In this document: positions 1 to 10,562 of the stretch, one piece after another
Position numbering within the stretch: the stretch's first letter is position 1
Layout of the letters: every line of letters begins with the position of its first letter
From: Burkholderiales bacterium
GTDB lineage: Bacteria; Pseudomonadota; Gammaproteobacteria; Burkholderiales; Burkholderiaceae_C
DNA length: 64,000 bases
Direction of reading: 5' to 3'
Assembly: GCA_017307865.1 (NCBI GenBank)
Contig: JAFKGE010000018.1
Span: 62,001-126,000, forward strand
Program-made: the position numbers and the translations under genes
The notes under the pieces: generated by a model
The model's database searches: none
The model's input: only the letters and a program-made list of their open reading frames with translations
What the model was told of the DNA's origin: nothing

Positions 1-788
1 TCCAGGGCCTGGCCGAGGTGCCGCAGGCCGGCGACGATTTCATGGTGCTGACCGATGAGCGTCGGGCGCGCGAGATCGCCACCTACCGCGCCGGCAAGTT
101 CCGCAACACCAAGCTGGCCAAGCAGCAGGCCGCCAAGCTGGAGAACATGTTCTCCGACCTGTCGGCCGGCGAGGTCAAGCACCTGCCCATCATCGTCAAG
201 GCCGACGTGCAGGGCTCGCAGGAGGCGCTGGCCGCCACCTTGCTCAAGCTGTCGACCGACGAGGTCAAGGTGCAGATGGTCTACACCGGCGTGGGCGGCA
301 TCAGCGAGAGCGACATCAACCTGGCGATCGCCTCCAAGGCCATCGTGATCGGCTTCAACGTGCGCGCCGACGCCGGCGCGCGCAAGCTGGCCGAGGGCAA
401 CGACGTCGAGATTCGCTACTACAACGTCATCTACGACGCGGTGGACGAGCTGAAGGCCGCCATGTCCGGCATGCTGGCGCCCGAGCAGAAGGAAGAAGTC
501 ATCGGCACGGCCGAGATCCGCACCGTGTTCGTGGCTTCCAAGATCGGCACCGTGGCCGGCTGCATGGTCACGCATGGGCTGGTGCGCCGCGACGCGCACT
601 TCCGCCTGCTGCGCGACAACGTGGTCATCTACACCGGCGAGCTCGAGTCGCTCAAGCGCGTCAAGGACGACGTGCGCGAGGTCAAGGAAGGCTTCGAGTG
701 CGGCATCAAGCTCAAGAACTACAACGACATCAAGGAAGGCGATCAGCTGGAGTTCTTCGAGATCAAGGAGATCGCGCGCACGCTGTAA
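1..788 (+). CDS. infB: Translation initiation factor IF-2, C-terminal part (5' end outside window)
   Basis: These are the last 261 codons of IF-2, the cytoplasmic GTPase that places initiator formyl-Met-tRNA in the ribosomal P site. The frame is open from position 3, so the gene starts upstream and the G domain is not visible. The part present covers the alpha/beta linker domain and the C-terminal beta-barrel that binds initiator tRNA, with typical segments such as [16 protein letters not shown] and the ending EIKEIARTL. It is followed by rbfA and truB on the same strand, the order known from the nusA-infB-rbfA-truB cluster. No frameshift or oddity is seen in the visible part. Confidence 0.97.
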   Translation, partial: QGLAEVPQAGDDFMVLTDERRAREIATYRAGKFRNTKLAKQQAAKLENMFSDLSAGEVKHLPIIVKADVQGSQEALAATLLKLSTDEVKVQMVYTGVGGISESDINLAIASKAIVIGFNVRADAGARKLAEGNDVEIRYYNVIYDAVDELKAAMSGMLAPEQKEEVIGTAEIRTVFVASKIGTVAGCMVTHGLVRRDAHFRLLRDNVVIYTGELESLKRVKDDVREVKEGFECGIKLKNYNDIKEGDQLEFFEIKEIARTL

Positions 789-799
789 GCCGCAATACC

Positions 800-903
800 G
801 GACGCAGAGGACGCGAAACATACGCAGAGGGCGCAAAAGAATCCATCCAATGGTGTTCTGTCTCTTTTGCGTTTTTTGCGAAACCTTTGCGTCCTCTGCG
901 TCC
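800..903. repeat. 41-bp imperfect inverted repeat (long hairpin) between infB and rbfA
   Basis: The left arm is 800-840 and the right arm 863-903, both 41 nt, with a 22-nt loop. The outer 15 bp (GGACGCAGAGGACGC and its complement) match perfectly, and the inner part matches with several mismatches. It fills most of the 124-nt gap between infB and rbfA. It has no run of T after the stem, so it is not a standard intrinsic terminator. It could fold in the polycistronic RNA and modulate rbfA expression. The CGCAGAGGACGC motif resembles dispersed intergenic repeats I recall from other proteobacteria, which is unverified here. Confidence 0.85.
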
Positions 904-912
904 TGAATTTTT

Positions 913-1287
913 ATGCCCAAGCGCAGCACCGTCCCCAACCGCGGCTTTCGCGTCGCCGACCAGATCCAGCGCGATCTGTCGGAGCTGATCGCGCGCGAGC
1001 TGAAGGACCCGCGCGTGGGCATGGTCACCCTCAACGCGGTCGAGGTCACGCCCGACTACGCGCACGCCAAGGTGTTCTTCAGCGTGCTGACGGGCGACCC
1101 GCAGGCCACGGCCGAGGCGCTCAACCACGCCGCCGGCCACCTGCGCAATGGCCTGTTCAAGCGCCTGCACATCCACACCGTGCCGACGCTGCACTTCGTG
1201 TTCGACCGCACCACCGAGCGCGCGGCCGACATGAACGCGCTGATCGCCAAGGCGGTGGCCTCGCGCTCCAAGGACGACGACGAGTAA
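913..1287 (+). CDS. rbfA: 30S ribosome-binding factor A
   Basis: RbfA is a small KH-fold protein that binds the 5' helix of 16S rRNA during late maturation of the 30S subunit and is needed for cold adaptation. The 124-residue length fits the family. The start region ([14 protein letters not shown]), the central [20 protein letters not shown] and the [13 protein letters not shown] segment are characteristic. The ATG at 913 lies 9 nt after the long inverted repeat that separates it from infB. truB follows 3 nt after the stop codon, so both are very likely translated from one mRNA. Confidence 0.97.
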   Translation: MPKRSTVPNRGFRVADQIQRDLSELIARELKDPRVGMVTLNAVEVTPDYAHAKVFFSVLTGDPQATAEALNHAAGHLRNGLFKRLHIHTVPTLHFVFDRTTERAADMNALIAKAVASRSKDDDE

Positions 1288-1290
1288 GCC

Positions 1291-2349
1291 ATGAGTACCG
1301 CTGGGCCGTCCCAAGGTGCGAAAGCCCCCTTGGGGGGCAGCGGACCACGCGCAGCGGGGGAGCGTGGGGGCGCGCCGCACGCGCCGCGCACGAGGGTCGT
1401 CCGGCGCCCCGTGCATGGGGTGCTGCTGCTCGACAAACCGCTGGGCCTGTCCAGCAACCAGGCCCTGCAGAAGGCCAAGTGGCTGTTGCGCGCCGAAAAG
1501 GCCGGCCACACCGGCACGCTCGACCCGCTGGCCAGCGGCGTGCTGCCGCTGTGCTTTGGCGCCGCCACCAAGTTCAGCGGCCTGCACCTGGATGCCGACA
1601 AGACCTACGCCGCTACCCTGCAACTCGGCGTGCGCACGAGCACGGGCGACGCCGAAGGCGAGGTCGTCGAGCGGCGCGCCGTGCCGGCCATCACCGCGGC
1701 CGAACTGGAGCGCGTGCGCCAGCAGTTCCTGGGCACGATCACCCAGGTGCCGCCCATGCACAGCGCGCTCAAGAAAGACGGCAAGCCCCTGTACGACTAT
1801 GCCCGCGCCGGCATCGAGGTCGAGCGCGCGCCGCGCACAGTGCAGATTTCCAAGCTGGATATGGCCATGGCGCCCGCCGATCAAGCGCAGTCAGCTATAA
1901 ATATCATAGTTACGTGCAGCAAGGGCACCTACATTCGCACCCTGGGCGAGGACATCGGCCACGCCCTGGGCTGCGGTGCGCACCTGAGCGCGCTGCGGCG
2001 CCTGGCGACCGGGCCGTTCCGGGAGGCAGACTGCATCGGGCTGCCCGAGTTCGAGGCCCTGGATGAAGTGCAGCGCCTGGCCCGATTGCTGCCGCCCGAA
2101 GCGCTGCTGACCGACCACCAGCCGATCACGCTGGACGAGGCCGATGCCGGGCGCTTTTTAAGCGGCCTGCGCCGGCGCGGGCCTTGGGCCGATGCCGAGC
2201 GCGTGGCGGTGTTCGGCGCCGCTCCGCGCGCGCTGCTGGGCGCGGCCCACGTCAAGGCCGGCGAGCTCATCCCCACGCGGCTGCTCAGCCCCATCGAGAT
2301 TCAGCAAATCCTGCACGCCCAGGCCAGTCCTGCGGCGGCCACCCCTTGA
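1291..2349 (+). CDS. truB: tRNA pseudouridine(55) synthase TruB, carrying two repeat-derived segments
   Basis: TruB isomerises U55 in the T loop of tRNAs. The catalytic Asp is D78 in [12 protein letters not shown], and the conserved [16 protein letters not shown] lies at about 41-56. The later [13 protein letters not shown] segment is also typical. The protein is 352 residues against about 310 in E. coli. Two unusual stretches explain part of this. Residues 5-27 are encoded by a GC-rich repeat (1303-1370) placed directly after the ATG. Residues 186-207 are encoded by a copy of the 63-bp repeat (1847-1910). A downstream GTG at 1411 would remove the first stretch, so the true N terminus is uncertain. 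The ATG at 1291 sits 3 nt after rbfA. Confidence 0.96.
   Translation: MSTAGPSQGAKAPLGGSGPRAAGERGGAPHAPRTRVVRRPVHGVLLLDKPLGLSSNQALQKAKWLLRAEKAGHTGTLDPLASGVLPLCFGAATKFSGLHLDADKTYAATLQLGVRTSTGDAEGEVVERRAVPAITAAELERVRQQFLGTITQVPPMHSALKKDGKPLYDYARAGIEVERAPRTVQISKLDMAMAPADQAQSAINIIVTCSKGTYIRTLGEDIGHALGCGAHLSALRRLATGPFREADCIGLPEFEALDEVQRLARLLPPEALLTDHQPITLDEADAGRFLSGLRRRGPWADAERVAVFGAAPRALLGAAHVKAGELIPTRLLSPIEIQQILHAQASPAAATP
1303..1370. repeat. GC-rich repeat element at the 5' end of truB
   Basis: This 68-nt stretch starts with GGGCCGTCCCAAGGTGCGAA and holds two small stem-forming parts: CCCCC facing GGGGG around 1325-1338, and CCACGC (1345-1350) facing GCGTGG near 1362-1367. Its beginning matches the duplicated element at 51116-51228 (GGGCCGCTCCCAAGCGCGAA), which also sits just after an ATG. 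It is read in frame as part of TruB. I recall similar elements in other Comamonadaceae genomes, but that is not checked here. Confidence 0.75.
1847..1910 (-). repeat. 63-bp repeat family, copy inside truB
   Basis: This matches the reverse orientation of the family: it begins TTTCCAAGC, continues GCGCCCGCCGATCAAGCG, then CAGCTATA, and ends ATAGT. It is translated in the truB frame as a stretch ending in [12 protein letters not shown]. The AT-rich end (1896-1910) stands out from the surrounding GC-rich codons. Confidence 0.85.
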
Positions 2350-2362
2350 AAACCAAGCCATC

Positions 2363-4195
<1,833 letters not shown>

Positions 4196-4210
4196 CCTGC
4201 GACGCCCATC

Positions 4211-5140
4211 GTGACGGCCCATCCATCCTGGTCGCACACCCGCGCGGTGTGGATGATGGTGCTGACCACCTTGCTGTGGAGCACGGCGGGCGTGGTCACG
4301 CGCCAGATCGAGCACGCCCAGGGCCTGGAGGTGACCTTCTGGCGCAGTGCCTTCACCGCGCTGGCGCTGCTCGTCATCCTGCCGCTGTGGCGCGGGCGCG
4401 GCGTGTGGGCGCGCATTGCCTGGGGCCAGCCGACGCTGTGGCTGTCGGGGCTGTGCTGGGCCGTCATGTTCACCGCCTTCATGGTGGCGCTCTCGCTCAC
4501 CGGCGTGGCGCGCGTGCTGGTGACCATGGCGTTCGGCCCCTTCCTGACGGCGCTGCTGTCGCGCGTGGTCACCGGCCGGCGCCTGCCGCGCCGCACCTGG
4601 GCGGCGATCGCCGTGGCGGGCATCGGCATGGCCTGGATGTTTGCCGGCCAGTTGGGCGAGGCCGGCGACGCCGCGGCCTGGCTGGGCTCCATCGTCGCGC
4701 TGGGCGTGCCGCTGGCCTCGGCCGTCAACTGGACGGTGTCGCAGCAAGGCCAGTCGCATGGCACGCCGGTCGACCTGGTGCCCGCCGTGCTGCTGGGCGC
4801 CGTGCTGTCGGCGCTGGCGGTGGCGCCCTGGGCCTGGCCCCATGCGGCGTCGACGCGCGACCTGGGCTGGCTGGCCGCGCTGGGCGTGGGGCAGCTGGCC
4901 ATCCCCAGCGTGCTGGCCGTGCTGTGCGCGCGCGTGCTGCCGGCGGCCGAAGTGTCGCTGCTGGGCCTGCTGGAAATCGTGTTCGGCATCGGCCTGGTCT
5001 GGGCCATTGCCGGCGAGGCGCCGCGGCCCGAGGTGCTGCAGGGCGGCGCGCTGGTCATCGGCGCCCTGCTGGCCAACGAGCTGCTGGGCTGGTGGGGCCA
5101 GCGGCGGGCGGCGCGGGGCTTGTCATCCGTCAGCGGGTGA
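4211..5140 (+). CDS. EamA-family drug/metabolite transporter
   Basis: This is a 309-residue inner-membrane protein with about ten hydrophobic helices and two EamA repeats. The first holds LLWSTAGVVTRQIE, and the second the VLCARVLPAAEVSLLGLLEIVFG type sequence near the end. Family members export or import small metabolites; the substrate cannot be told from sequence. It starts with GTG at 4211, 15 nt after typA, and may be the last gene of that transcript. Its end overlaps the convergent oxidoreductase gene by 11 bp (5130-5140), so the two genes share their 3' ends. Confidence 0.87.
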   Translation: MTAHPSWSHTRAVWMMVLTTLLWSTAGVVTRQIEHAQGLEVTFWRSAFTALALLVILPLWRGRGVWARIAWGQPTLWLSGLCWAVMFTAFMVALSLTGVARVLVTMAFGPFLTALLSRVVTGRRLPRRTWAAIAVAGIGMAWMFAGQLGEAGDAAAWLGSIVALGVPLASAVNWTVSQQGQSHGTPVDLVPAVLLGAVLSALAVAPWAWPHAASTRDLGWLAALGVGQLAIPSVLAVLCARVLPAAEVSLLGLLEIVFGIGLVWAIAGEAPRPEVLQGGALVIGALLANELLGWWGQRRAARGLSSVSG

Positions 5141-6095
5141 GCACCACCTTGCCGCCCGTCTCGCCCGCCATCATGAGCTGAAAGGCCTGCGCTGCCTCGG
5201 TCATCGGCAGTTCGGCGCCGATGCGCGGGTGGATGCCGGCCTGCACGCAAAAACTCAGCAGGTCGGCCAGTTCGCTGCGCGTGCCCATGGTCGAGCCCAG
5301 GATGCGCAGCTGCAAAAAGAACACGCGCTGCAGTTCACCCGCGGTGGCGTCGCCCGTCGTCGCGCCGCAGGTGACCAGCACGCCGCCGGGCTTGAGCGCG
5401 CGCAGCGAGTGCGACCAGGTCTGGCGGCCGACGCTGTCGAACACGCCGTCGACGCGGTCGGGCAGGCGCGCGCCCGACTCGAACGCGGCATGCGCGCCCA
5501 GCTCGAGCGCCAGCGCGCGCTTGGCCTCGCTGCGACCCGTCACCCACACCTGCAGCCCCGCCGCGCGCCCGAGTTGGACCAAGGCGGTGGGTACGCCGCC
5601 CGAGGCGCCCTGCACCAGCATGGTCTGACCCGGCCGCAGGCCCGACTTGACGAACAGCATGCGATAGGCGGTGAGCCAGGCGGTGCCCATGCAGGCCGCT
5701 TCGCTGAAGGACAGGGCCGCCGGCTTGGGTAGGACGTTGGCCTCGGGCACCACCACCCGGTCGGCAAACGTGCCCTGGTAGCTCTCGGTCAACATGCTGC
5801 GCTTTGGGTCCAGGGTTTCGTCGCCGCGCCAGCCGGGCGAGGGGATGACCGCGTGGATCACCACCTCGCGGCCGTCGTCGGTGACGCCCGCGCCGTCCAT
5901 GCCCAGGATCATCGGAAACTGCTCGGCGCGGATGCCCACGCCGCGCAGCGTCCACACATCGTGCATGTTCAGGCTGGCCGCGCGCACGTTGACGGCGACG
6001 TGGCCGGGCGGCACGTCGGGCGCCGGACGCTCGCCGACGACGAGCGAGGACAAGGGGTCGTCCGGTTTGGCTTGGGCGGCATAGACGGCAAACAT
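5130..6095 (-). CDS. Zinc-free MDR-type NAD(P)H oxidoreductase (quinone reductase-like)
   Basis: This is a 321-residue medium-chain dehydrogenase/reductase. The N-terminal GroES-like part holds the ILGMDGAGV segment (64-71). The nucleotide-binding loop VQGASGGVPT is at 161-170, followed by VTGRSEAKRALALELGA. The four-Cys structural zinc cluster of alcohol dehydrogenases is absent, so it most likely belongs with quinone or enoyl reductases. Its substrate is unknown. It is the last gene of a leftward run with a crotonase, a ThDP enzyme and an FAD dehydrogenase, 73 nt downstream of the crotonase gene, which suggests a role in the same catabolic route. Confidence 0.82.
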   Translation of the reverse strand: MFAVYAAQAKPDDPLSSLVVGERPAPDVPPGHVAVNVRAASLNMHDVWTLRGVGIRAEQFPMILGMDGAGVTDDGREVVIHAVIPSPGWRGDETLDPKRSMLTESYQGTFADRVVVPEANVLPKPAALSFSEAACMGTAWLTAYRMLFVKSGLRPGQTMLVQGASGGVPTALVQLGRAAGLQVWVTGRSEAKRALALELGAHAAFESGARLPDRVDGVFDSVGRQTWSHSLRALKPGGVLVTCGATTGDATAGELQRVFFLQLRILGSTMGTRSELADLLSFCVQAGIHPRIGAELPMTEAAQAFQLMMAGETGGKVVLTR

Positions 6096-6168
6096 GGTGC
6101 GTTTCCTTTCAGGACGGGTGCGCCATGCGGGTCATGGCGTTCAGTTCAATGGCCTGGATTGGCAGGCG

Positions 6169-6918
6169 TTAACGGCCCTGCCAGCGCGGCGCCCGCCGCT
6201 CCTTGAAGGCGGCGACGCCCTCTCTGGCATCGGCGGACTCGCGTGCCACGGCTTTGGCGGCTTGGGTCAGCGCCCAGCCCCGTTCGTCATTGTCGGCGTA
6301 TAGCTGCTCCAGCGCCGCCAGCGTCTCGCGCACCGCCAGCGGCGCGCGCTCGGCGATCTGCCGCGCCAGCGCCAGCGCTTCGGGCAGCGCCTGGCCGGGC
6401 TCGGTCAGGCGGTTCACCAGGCCGAGGGCGTGGGCACGCTCGGCGCCCAGCGGCACGCCCGTCAGCAGCAGCTCGCGCGCGATGTTGATCGGCAGGGCGC
6501 GCGGGCCGCGAAACAGGCCGCCGCACTCGGCGATCAGGCCCAGGCCCACTTCCGGCAACGAGAAAGAGGCCGAGCGGGAGGCGACGATCAACGAGGTGGA
6601 CAGGGCGATCTCGAAGCCGCCGCCGGCCGCGATGCCCTCGACGGCCGCAATAACGGGCTTTTGCAGCCGCCGGCCGGCGATGCCGTAGGGGCCGCCGCGC
6701 GGCGTCGGCTCGCCGGCCCAGGCCACCACGTCGGTGCCGGCGGAGAAGAACTGCGTCCCCCCGGTCAGCACCGCCACCCGCAGTGCGGGCTCGTCCTCGA
6801 AGGCATTCAGCGCGGCGTCGAGCGCGGCCGTTAGCGCACCGTCGAAGGCGTTGCGTTTCTCGGGTCGGTCCAGGGTCAGCACGGCCACCGGCCCCTGCTG
6901 GTCGATGTGTACGGGCAT
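6169..6918 (-). CDS. Enoyl-CoA hydratase/isomerase family (crotonase) protein
   Basis: At 249 residues it has the normal crotonase length. The two oxyanion-hole segments are visible: FSAGTDVVAW at about 58-67 and GIAAGGGFEIAL at about 95-106. The LPEVGLGLIAECGG region follows. Such proteins hydrate, isomerise or cleave acyl-CoA thioesters in the cytoplasm. The exact reaction is not clear, because AECGG replaces the more usual PGAGG glycine-rich segment after the LPE motif. The ATG is 10 nt downstream of the ThDP enzyme stop codon, so the two are co-transcribed. Confidence 0.87.
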   Translation of the reverse strand: MPVHIDQQGPVAVLTLDRPEKRNAFDGALTAALDAALNAFEDEPALRVAVLTGGTQFFSAGTDVVAWAGEPTPRGGPYGIAGRRLQKPVIAAVEGIAAGGGFEIALSTSLIVASRSASFSLPEVGLGLIAECGGLFRGPRALPINIARELLLTGVPLGAERAHALGLVNRLTEPGQALPEALALARQIAERAPLAVRETLAALEQLYADNDERGWALTQAAKAVARESADAREGVAAFKERRAPRWQGR

Positions 6919-6928
6919 GGTGAGGTTC

Positions 6929-8584
6929 CTAAGGCGCGATCGCGCGCTTGAGCGCCTGCGCCACCGGCTGCGGCAGGTGGGGCGCGGCGCCCAGCACCCA
7001 GGGCAGCACCTTGCGCTTGGCGCCGCGGATGGATTCGGGCACCAGGGCTTCGATCAGGTGCGGGCCGGGCGTGGCGAGGGCGTATTCCAGCGCAGCGCAA
7101 AAGGCCTCGGCGCTGTCGGCGCGCACGGCGTGCACGCCCATGCCCTGCGCCAGCCGCGCGAAGTCGAGTTGCGGCGCGCCCAGGTCGAGCTGCGCGCGCG
7201 AGCGCGGCCCGGGCTCGCCGGCGCCGACGCGCTCCAGCTCGATATTGAGCACCGAGTAGGACGCGTTGTTGAAGACGATGCCGATCACGTGCAGCTGCTC
7301 GCGCGCCATGGTCCACAGCGCCTGCACGGTGTACATGGCCGCCCCGTCGCCCACCAGCGCGATCACCGGCCGCGTGGGGCAGGCGACGGCCGCGCCCACG
7401 GCGTTGGGCAGGCCCTGACCGATGGCGCCGCCGGTGAGCGTGAGCAGGTCGTGGCGCGGCGCGCCGGCCGTCATGGCGCCCAGCTTCTGGCCCGAGGTGA
7501 TGGCTTCGTCGACCAGGATGGCGCCCTCGGGCAGCAGGTGGCCCAGGGCCTGGCAGGCCTTGGCGGCCGTCAGCTCGCCCGTGGGGCGCTCGGGCCGGGT
7601 GGCGGCTTGCAGGGCGGGCTGGGCCGAGCCCGCGTCCAGCGCGGCGACCAACTGCTGCAGGCAGGTCAGTGCATCCTGCTCGGGCGCGGCCAGCGTGTGC
7701 ACGGTGCAGCCGGGCGGCACCAGGTCGCTCGCCTTGCCGGGGTAGGCGAAGAAGGAGACGGGCGACTTGGCGTCCACCAGCACCAGGTGCTGCAGGCCCG
7801 CCAGCTGAACGCCGGCCAGCTCGGCAAAGTAGGCCAGGCGCTCGATCGCAGGCAGGCCGGCGCCGCGCTCCAGCCGGGTCGGGAAAACCTCGGCCAGCAG
7901 CTTGACGCCCGTGGCTGCGGCCAGGCGCGCGGCGGCCAGCAGCGCCGGTTTGCGCAGCGCGTGGCCGCCCAGCAGCAGCGCGGCCTTCTGGCCCGAGCGC
8001 AGGATGCCGGCGATGGTCTGCACCGTGGCTTCGTCGGCGGCCTTGGGCTCGACGGGTGGCGGCGGCGGACAGGGCACGCCGCCCTCGCTCCACGACACGT
8101 CGGCCGGCAGGATCAGCGTGGCCACCTGGCCGGGCCGGCCGCGCGCGGCGGCGATGGCGTCGACTGCGTCCTGGCCGAGCCGGGCCGTGCTGGCCGAGGT
8201 GCGCACGAAGCCGGGCGAGACGTTGCGCGCCACGGTCTCGATGTCGGACTGCAGCTGTGCGTCGTACTGGACGTGATAGGTCGCGTGGTCGCCCACGATG
8301 TTGACGATGGGCACCTTGCCCTTGCGTGCGTTGTGCAGGTTGGCCAGGCCGTTGCCCAGGCCGCAGCCCAGGTGCAGTAGCGTGGCGGCGGGCTTGCCCG
8401 CCATGCGCGCGTAGCCGTCGGCCGCGCCCGTGGCCACGCCCTCGAACAGGGTCAGCACGGCGCGCAGGCGCGGTTCATCATCCAGCGCGGCGACGAAGTG
8501 CATTTCGCTGGTGCCGGGGTTGGTGAAGCAGACTTCGACCCCGGCGTCGGCCAGGGTCTTGAGCAGGGCTTGGGCGCCGTTCAT
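6929..8584 (-). CDS. Acetolactate synthase-like thiamine diphosphate enzyme
   Basis: This is a 551-residue ThDP-dependent enzyme of the IlvB/benzoylformate decarboxylase group. The activating Glu is E48 (LTLFEGVATGAADGYARM). The cofactor motif starts at GDG (412-414) and ends at NN (439-440), at the standard spacing. It acts on 2-oxo acids or diketones; the substrate is unknown. The ATG at 8584 was chosen over the longer frame from 8608 because the purine-rich AAGGAA lies just before it and the longer frame would overlap the upstream gene. It has neighbours typical of a degradation operon and no IlvN small subunit, so it is probably not biosynthetic. Confidence 0.85.
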   Translation of the reverse strand: MNGAQALLKTLADAGVEVCFTNPGTSEMHFVAALDDEPRLRAVLTLFEGVATGAADGYARMAGKPAATLLHLGCGLGNGLANLHNARKGKVPIVNIVGDHATYHVQYDAQLQSDIETVARNVSPGFVRTSASTARLGQDAVDAIAAARGRPGQVATLILPADVSWSEGGVPCPPPPPVEPKAADEATVQTIAGILRSGQKAALLLGGHALRKPALLAAARLAAATGVKLLAEVFPTRLERGAGLPAIERLAYFAELAGVQLAGLQHLVLVDAKSPVSFFAYPGKASDLVPPGCTVHTLAAPEQDALTCLQQLVAALDAGSAQPALQAATRPERPTGELTAAKACQALGHLLPEGAILVDEAITSGQKLGAMTAGAPRHDLLTLTGGAIGQGLPNAVGAAVACPTRPVIALVGDGAAMYTVQALWTMAREQLHVIGIVFNNASYSVLNIELERVGAGEPGPRSRAQLDLGAPQLDFARLAQGMGVHAVRADSAEAFCAALEYALATPGPHLIEALVPESIRGAKRKVLPWVLGAAPHLPQPVAQALKRAIAP

Positions 8585-8594
8585 GGTCGTTCCT

Positions 8595-10211
8595 TCAAGG
8601 CGTGTCACCGGTGAGGATGTGGCGCGCCGCCGCGCGCGCCGTCAGGATGCAGCCGGGCAGGAAGGTGCCTTCCAGCGAGCGCTTGCCGCTGGCGCCGCCG
8701 CCGCCAAAACCGGCCGCCTCGCCCACGCCGTACAAGCCCGCGATCGGCTGGTCGGCACCGTCCAGCACGCGGCTGGCCAGGTCGGTGCGCAGGCCGCCCA
8801 GGCTCTTGCGCGTGATGAGCTGCATGTGGATGGCGATGTAGGGACCGGCGCCCTTCATCTGCAGCGGCGCCGGCTTGGCGGTGCGCAGCTTGTCGGGGCC
8901 CCACTGGCGCGCGTGGCGGATGCGGCGGATCTGCTCGTCGTTCTCCAGCTTGCTGCCGTGCGCGAAGTTGGCGTCGAAGGCATCGGCCGTGGCCTGCAGC
9001 ACGGCGGCATCGATGTCGTGCGAGGCCGTCAGCGCATTCATCTGGCCGGCCAGCTGCGACAGGCTGTCGGCCACGATGAAGTGCGGGCTTTGCTGCTGCA
9101 TCTGCCGCACCAGGCGGTGGTTGCCCAGCAGGGTTTCCTTCAGGAACGGCAGGAACTGCCGGTCGCGGATGCGCGCGTTGTGCTCGGCGCCCGAGATGGC
9201 GAACTCCTTGGCAGCGATGCGCCAGTTCAGCAGGTGCCAGGTCCACGGTTTGGCCTGCGCCGCCACGCGCTGGCACAGCCAGTGGGTGTCGAAGCCCGTC
9301 ACCAGCGGCTCGGGGCCGATGCGCCGGCCCGTGTGGTCCAGCCACAGCGCCGACTTGCACGGGATCAGCGACAGGCCGTGACCCGCGAAGTGCGGAAAGG
9401 GGTGCGGAATGCCCGCGGCGTAGTTCCACATCTCGCCCGCGTGGGTGATGAGCGCGCCCAACTGCTCGGCGGCCCAGTGGTGCAGCCGGCCATCCGCAAA
9501 CGGGTGCGCGCCGTTCAGCATGGCGGCGGGGCAGGGGCGGTCGGCCGGCCAGTTCTTGCGTGCCTCGGCATGGCTGCCGTTGATGCCGCCCATGGCCAGC
9601 ACCACCACCGGGGCCTGCAGGCGCACGTCGGCGCCCGTCGCCTCGTCGATCGCGCTCACGCCGGCGATCTGCCCGCCTTGGCGGTCCAGGCCCGTCACGC
9701 GATGGCGGTGCAGCAGGCTCAGGCGCCCGCCGGCGCCGGCCTGGCGCAGGGCGGCGATCAGCCGCTCCGTCATGTGGCGCGCCGTGCCCCACACGATGTG
9801 ATAGCGCGGCAGGCTGTTGCCGTCGCCGTGCAGCCCGCGCTCGACCCAGCTGACTGCGGGCATGAACTTGACGCCCTCGGCCAGCAGCCAGTCGTGCACC
9901 TGCGCGCGCGAATGCTGCACGTAGTGGCGCGCCCAGGCCAGCGGGTATTCGTCGCCCGCATCCAGTTCGCCAAAGCGCAGCCAGTCGCGCAGCGCGATTT
10001 CGGGCGTGTCGGGGATCTTCATCCTGGCCTGCAGCGGCGTGCCCACCAGCGCCATGCCGCCAAAGGCACACAGCGCCAAGCCGCCCAGGCGCTCGGGCGT
10101 GTCGCGGTCGAGCAGCGCCACGGTCTTGCCGGCGCGCAGCAGTTCGAGCGCGGTGACGATGCCGGCCAGGCCGCCGCCGACGATCACGACATCGTGGTGT
10201 GGTGAGTCCAT
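8595..10211 (-). CDS. FAD-binding dehydrogenase (fumarate reductase/ketosteroid dehydrogenase-like)
   Basis: This is a flavoprotein of 538 residues with an N-terminal Rossmann motif VIVGGGLAG (9-17) and a C-terminal GVGEAAGFGGGGASG segment that closes the FAD site. The family includes 3-ketosteroid-1-dehydrogenases and other CH-CH oxidoreductases; the substrate is not known. The start MDSPHHDVVIVGGG at 10211 gives a normal N terminus, whereas the longer frame adds residues without similarity to the fold. The ThDP enzyme begins 10 nt after its stop codon. It is the first gene of the leftward four-gene run to 5130. Confidence 0.82.
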   Translation of the reverse strand: MDSPHHDVVIVGGGLAGIVTALELLRAGKTVALLDRDTPERLGGLALCAFGGMALVGTPLQARMKIPDTPEIALRDWLRFGELDAGDEYPLAWARHYVQHSRAQVHDWLLAEGVKFMPAVSWVERGLHGDGNSLPRYHIVWGTARHMTERLIAALRQAGAGGRLSLLHRHRVTGLDRQGGQIAGVSAIDEATGADVRLQAPVVVLAMGGINGSHAEARKNWPADRPCPAAMLNGAHPFADGRLHHWAAEQLGALITHAGEMWNYAAGIPHPFPHFAGHGLSLIPCKSALWLDHTGRRIGPEPLVTGFDTHWLCQRVAAQAKPWTWHLLNWRIAAKEFAISGAEHNARIRDRQFLPFLKETLLGNHRLVRQMQQQSPHFIVADSLSQLAGQMNALTASHDIDAAVLQATADAFDANFAHGSKLENDEQIRRIRHARQWGPDKLRTAKPAPLQMKGAGPYIAIHMQLITRKSLGGLRTDLASRVLDGADQPIAGLYGVGEAAGFGGGGASGKRSLEGTFLPGCILTARAAARHILTGDTP

Positions 10212-10266
10212 GGGTGCGTGTGTGGCAGGAGTGGAGGAGTGGCTGGGTTTGGCTTTGCCCTGGCGA

Positions 10267-10560
10267 TCAGGTGGTAGCCAAGGTGATCTTGAGGCCAAGC
10301 GCATGCGCCACTTTGCTTACGGTGGCAAAGCTCGGGTTGCCGGTGCCAGAGAGTGCTTTGTATAGCCCCATGCGGCTCATGCCGGTCTGCGCGGCCAACT
10401 GGGTGATGTTGCGGGCGCGTGCAATGTCGCCGAGGGCGGCAAGAAAAAGGGCGGGATCATCCTCCTCGGCGCAGGCAGAAAGATAAGCCGCGATGTCTTC
10501 CTCGGATTCGAGGTAATCGGCGGTGTCGTAGCGGGTAAAGGTTTCGGTTTTCTTGGCCAT
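10267..10560 (-). CDS. HigA-like antitoxin (XRE-type DNA-binding protein)
   Basis: This is a 97-residue protein with an acidic N-terminal half and a C-terminal helix-turn-helix (about 52-90), including QLAAQTGMSRMGLYKALSG and NPSFATVSKVAHALGLK. It matches the putative addiction-module antidote family that pairs with RelE/HigB-type toxins. It is expected to bind the toxin and repress the shared promoter. MAKKTETF at 10560 is chosen as start; it is 2 nt after the toxin stop codon, so the two are translationally coupled. Base use is more AT-rich than in nearby genes, hinting at transfer. Confidence 0.85.
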   Translation of the reverse strand: MAKKTETFTRYDTADYLESEEDIAAYLSACAEEDDPALFLAALGDIARARNITQLAAQTGMSRMGLYKALSGTGNPSFATVSKVAHALGLKITLATT

Positions 10561-10562
10561 GT

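Noticed and set aside
8430..10205. 591-codon open frame on the + strand over the FAD dehydrogenase gene
   Set aside because: It is a shadow of the real - strand gene; the translated sequence is low in complexity and shows no motif.
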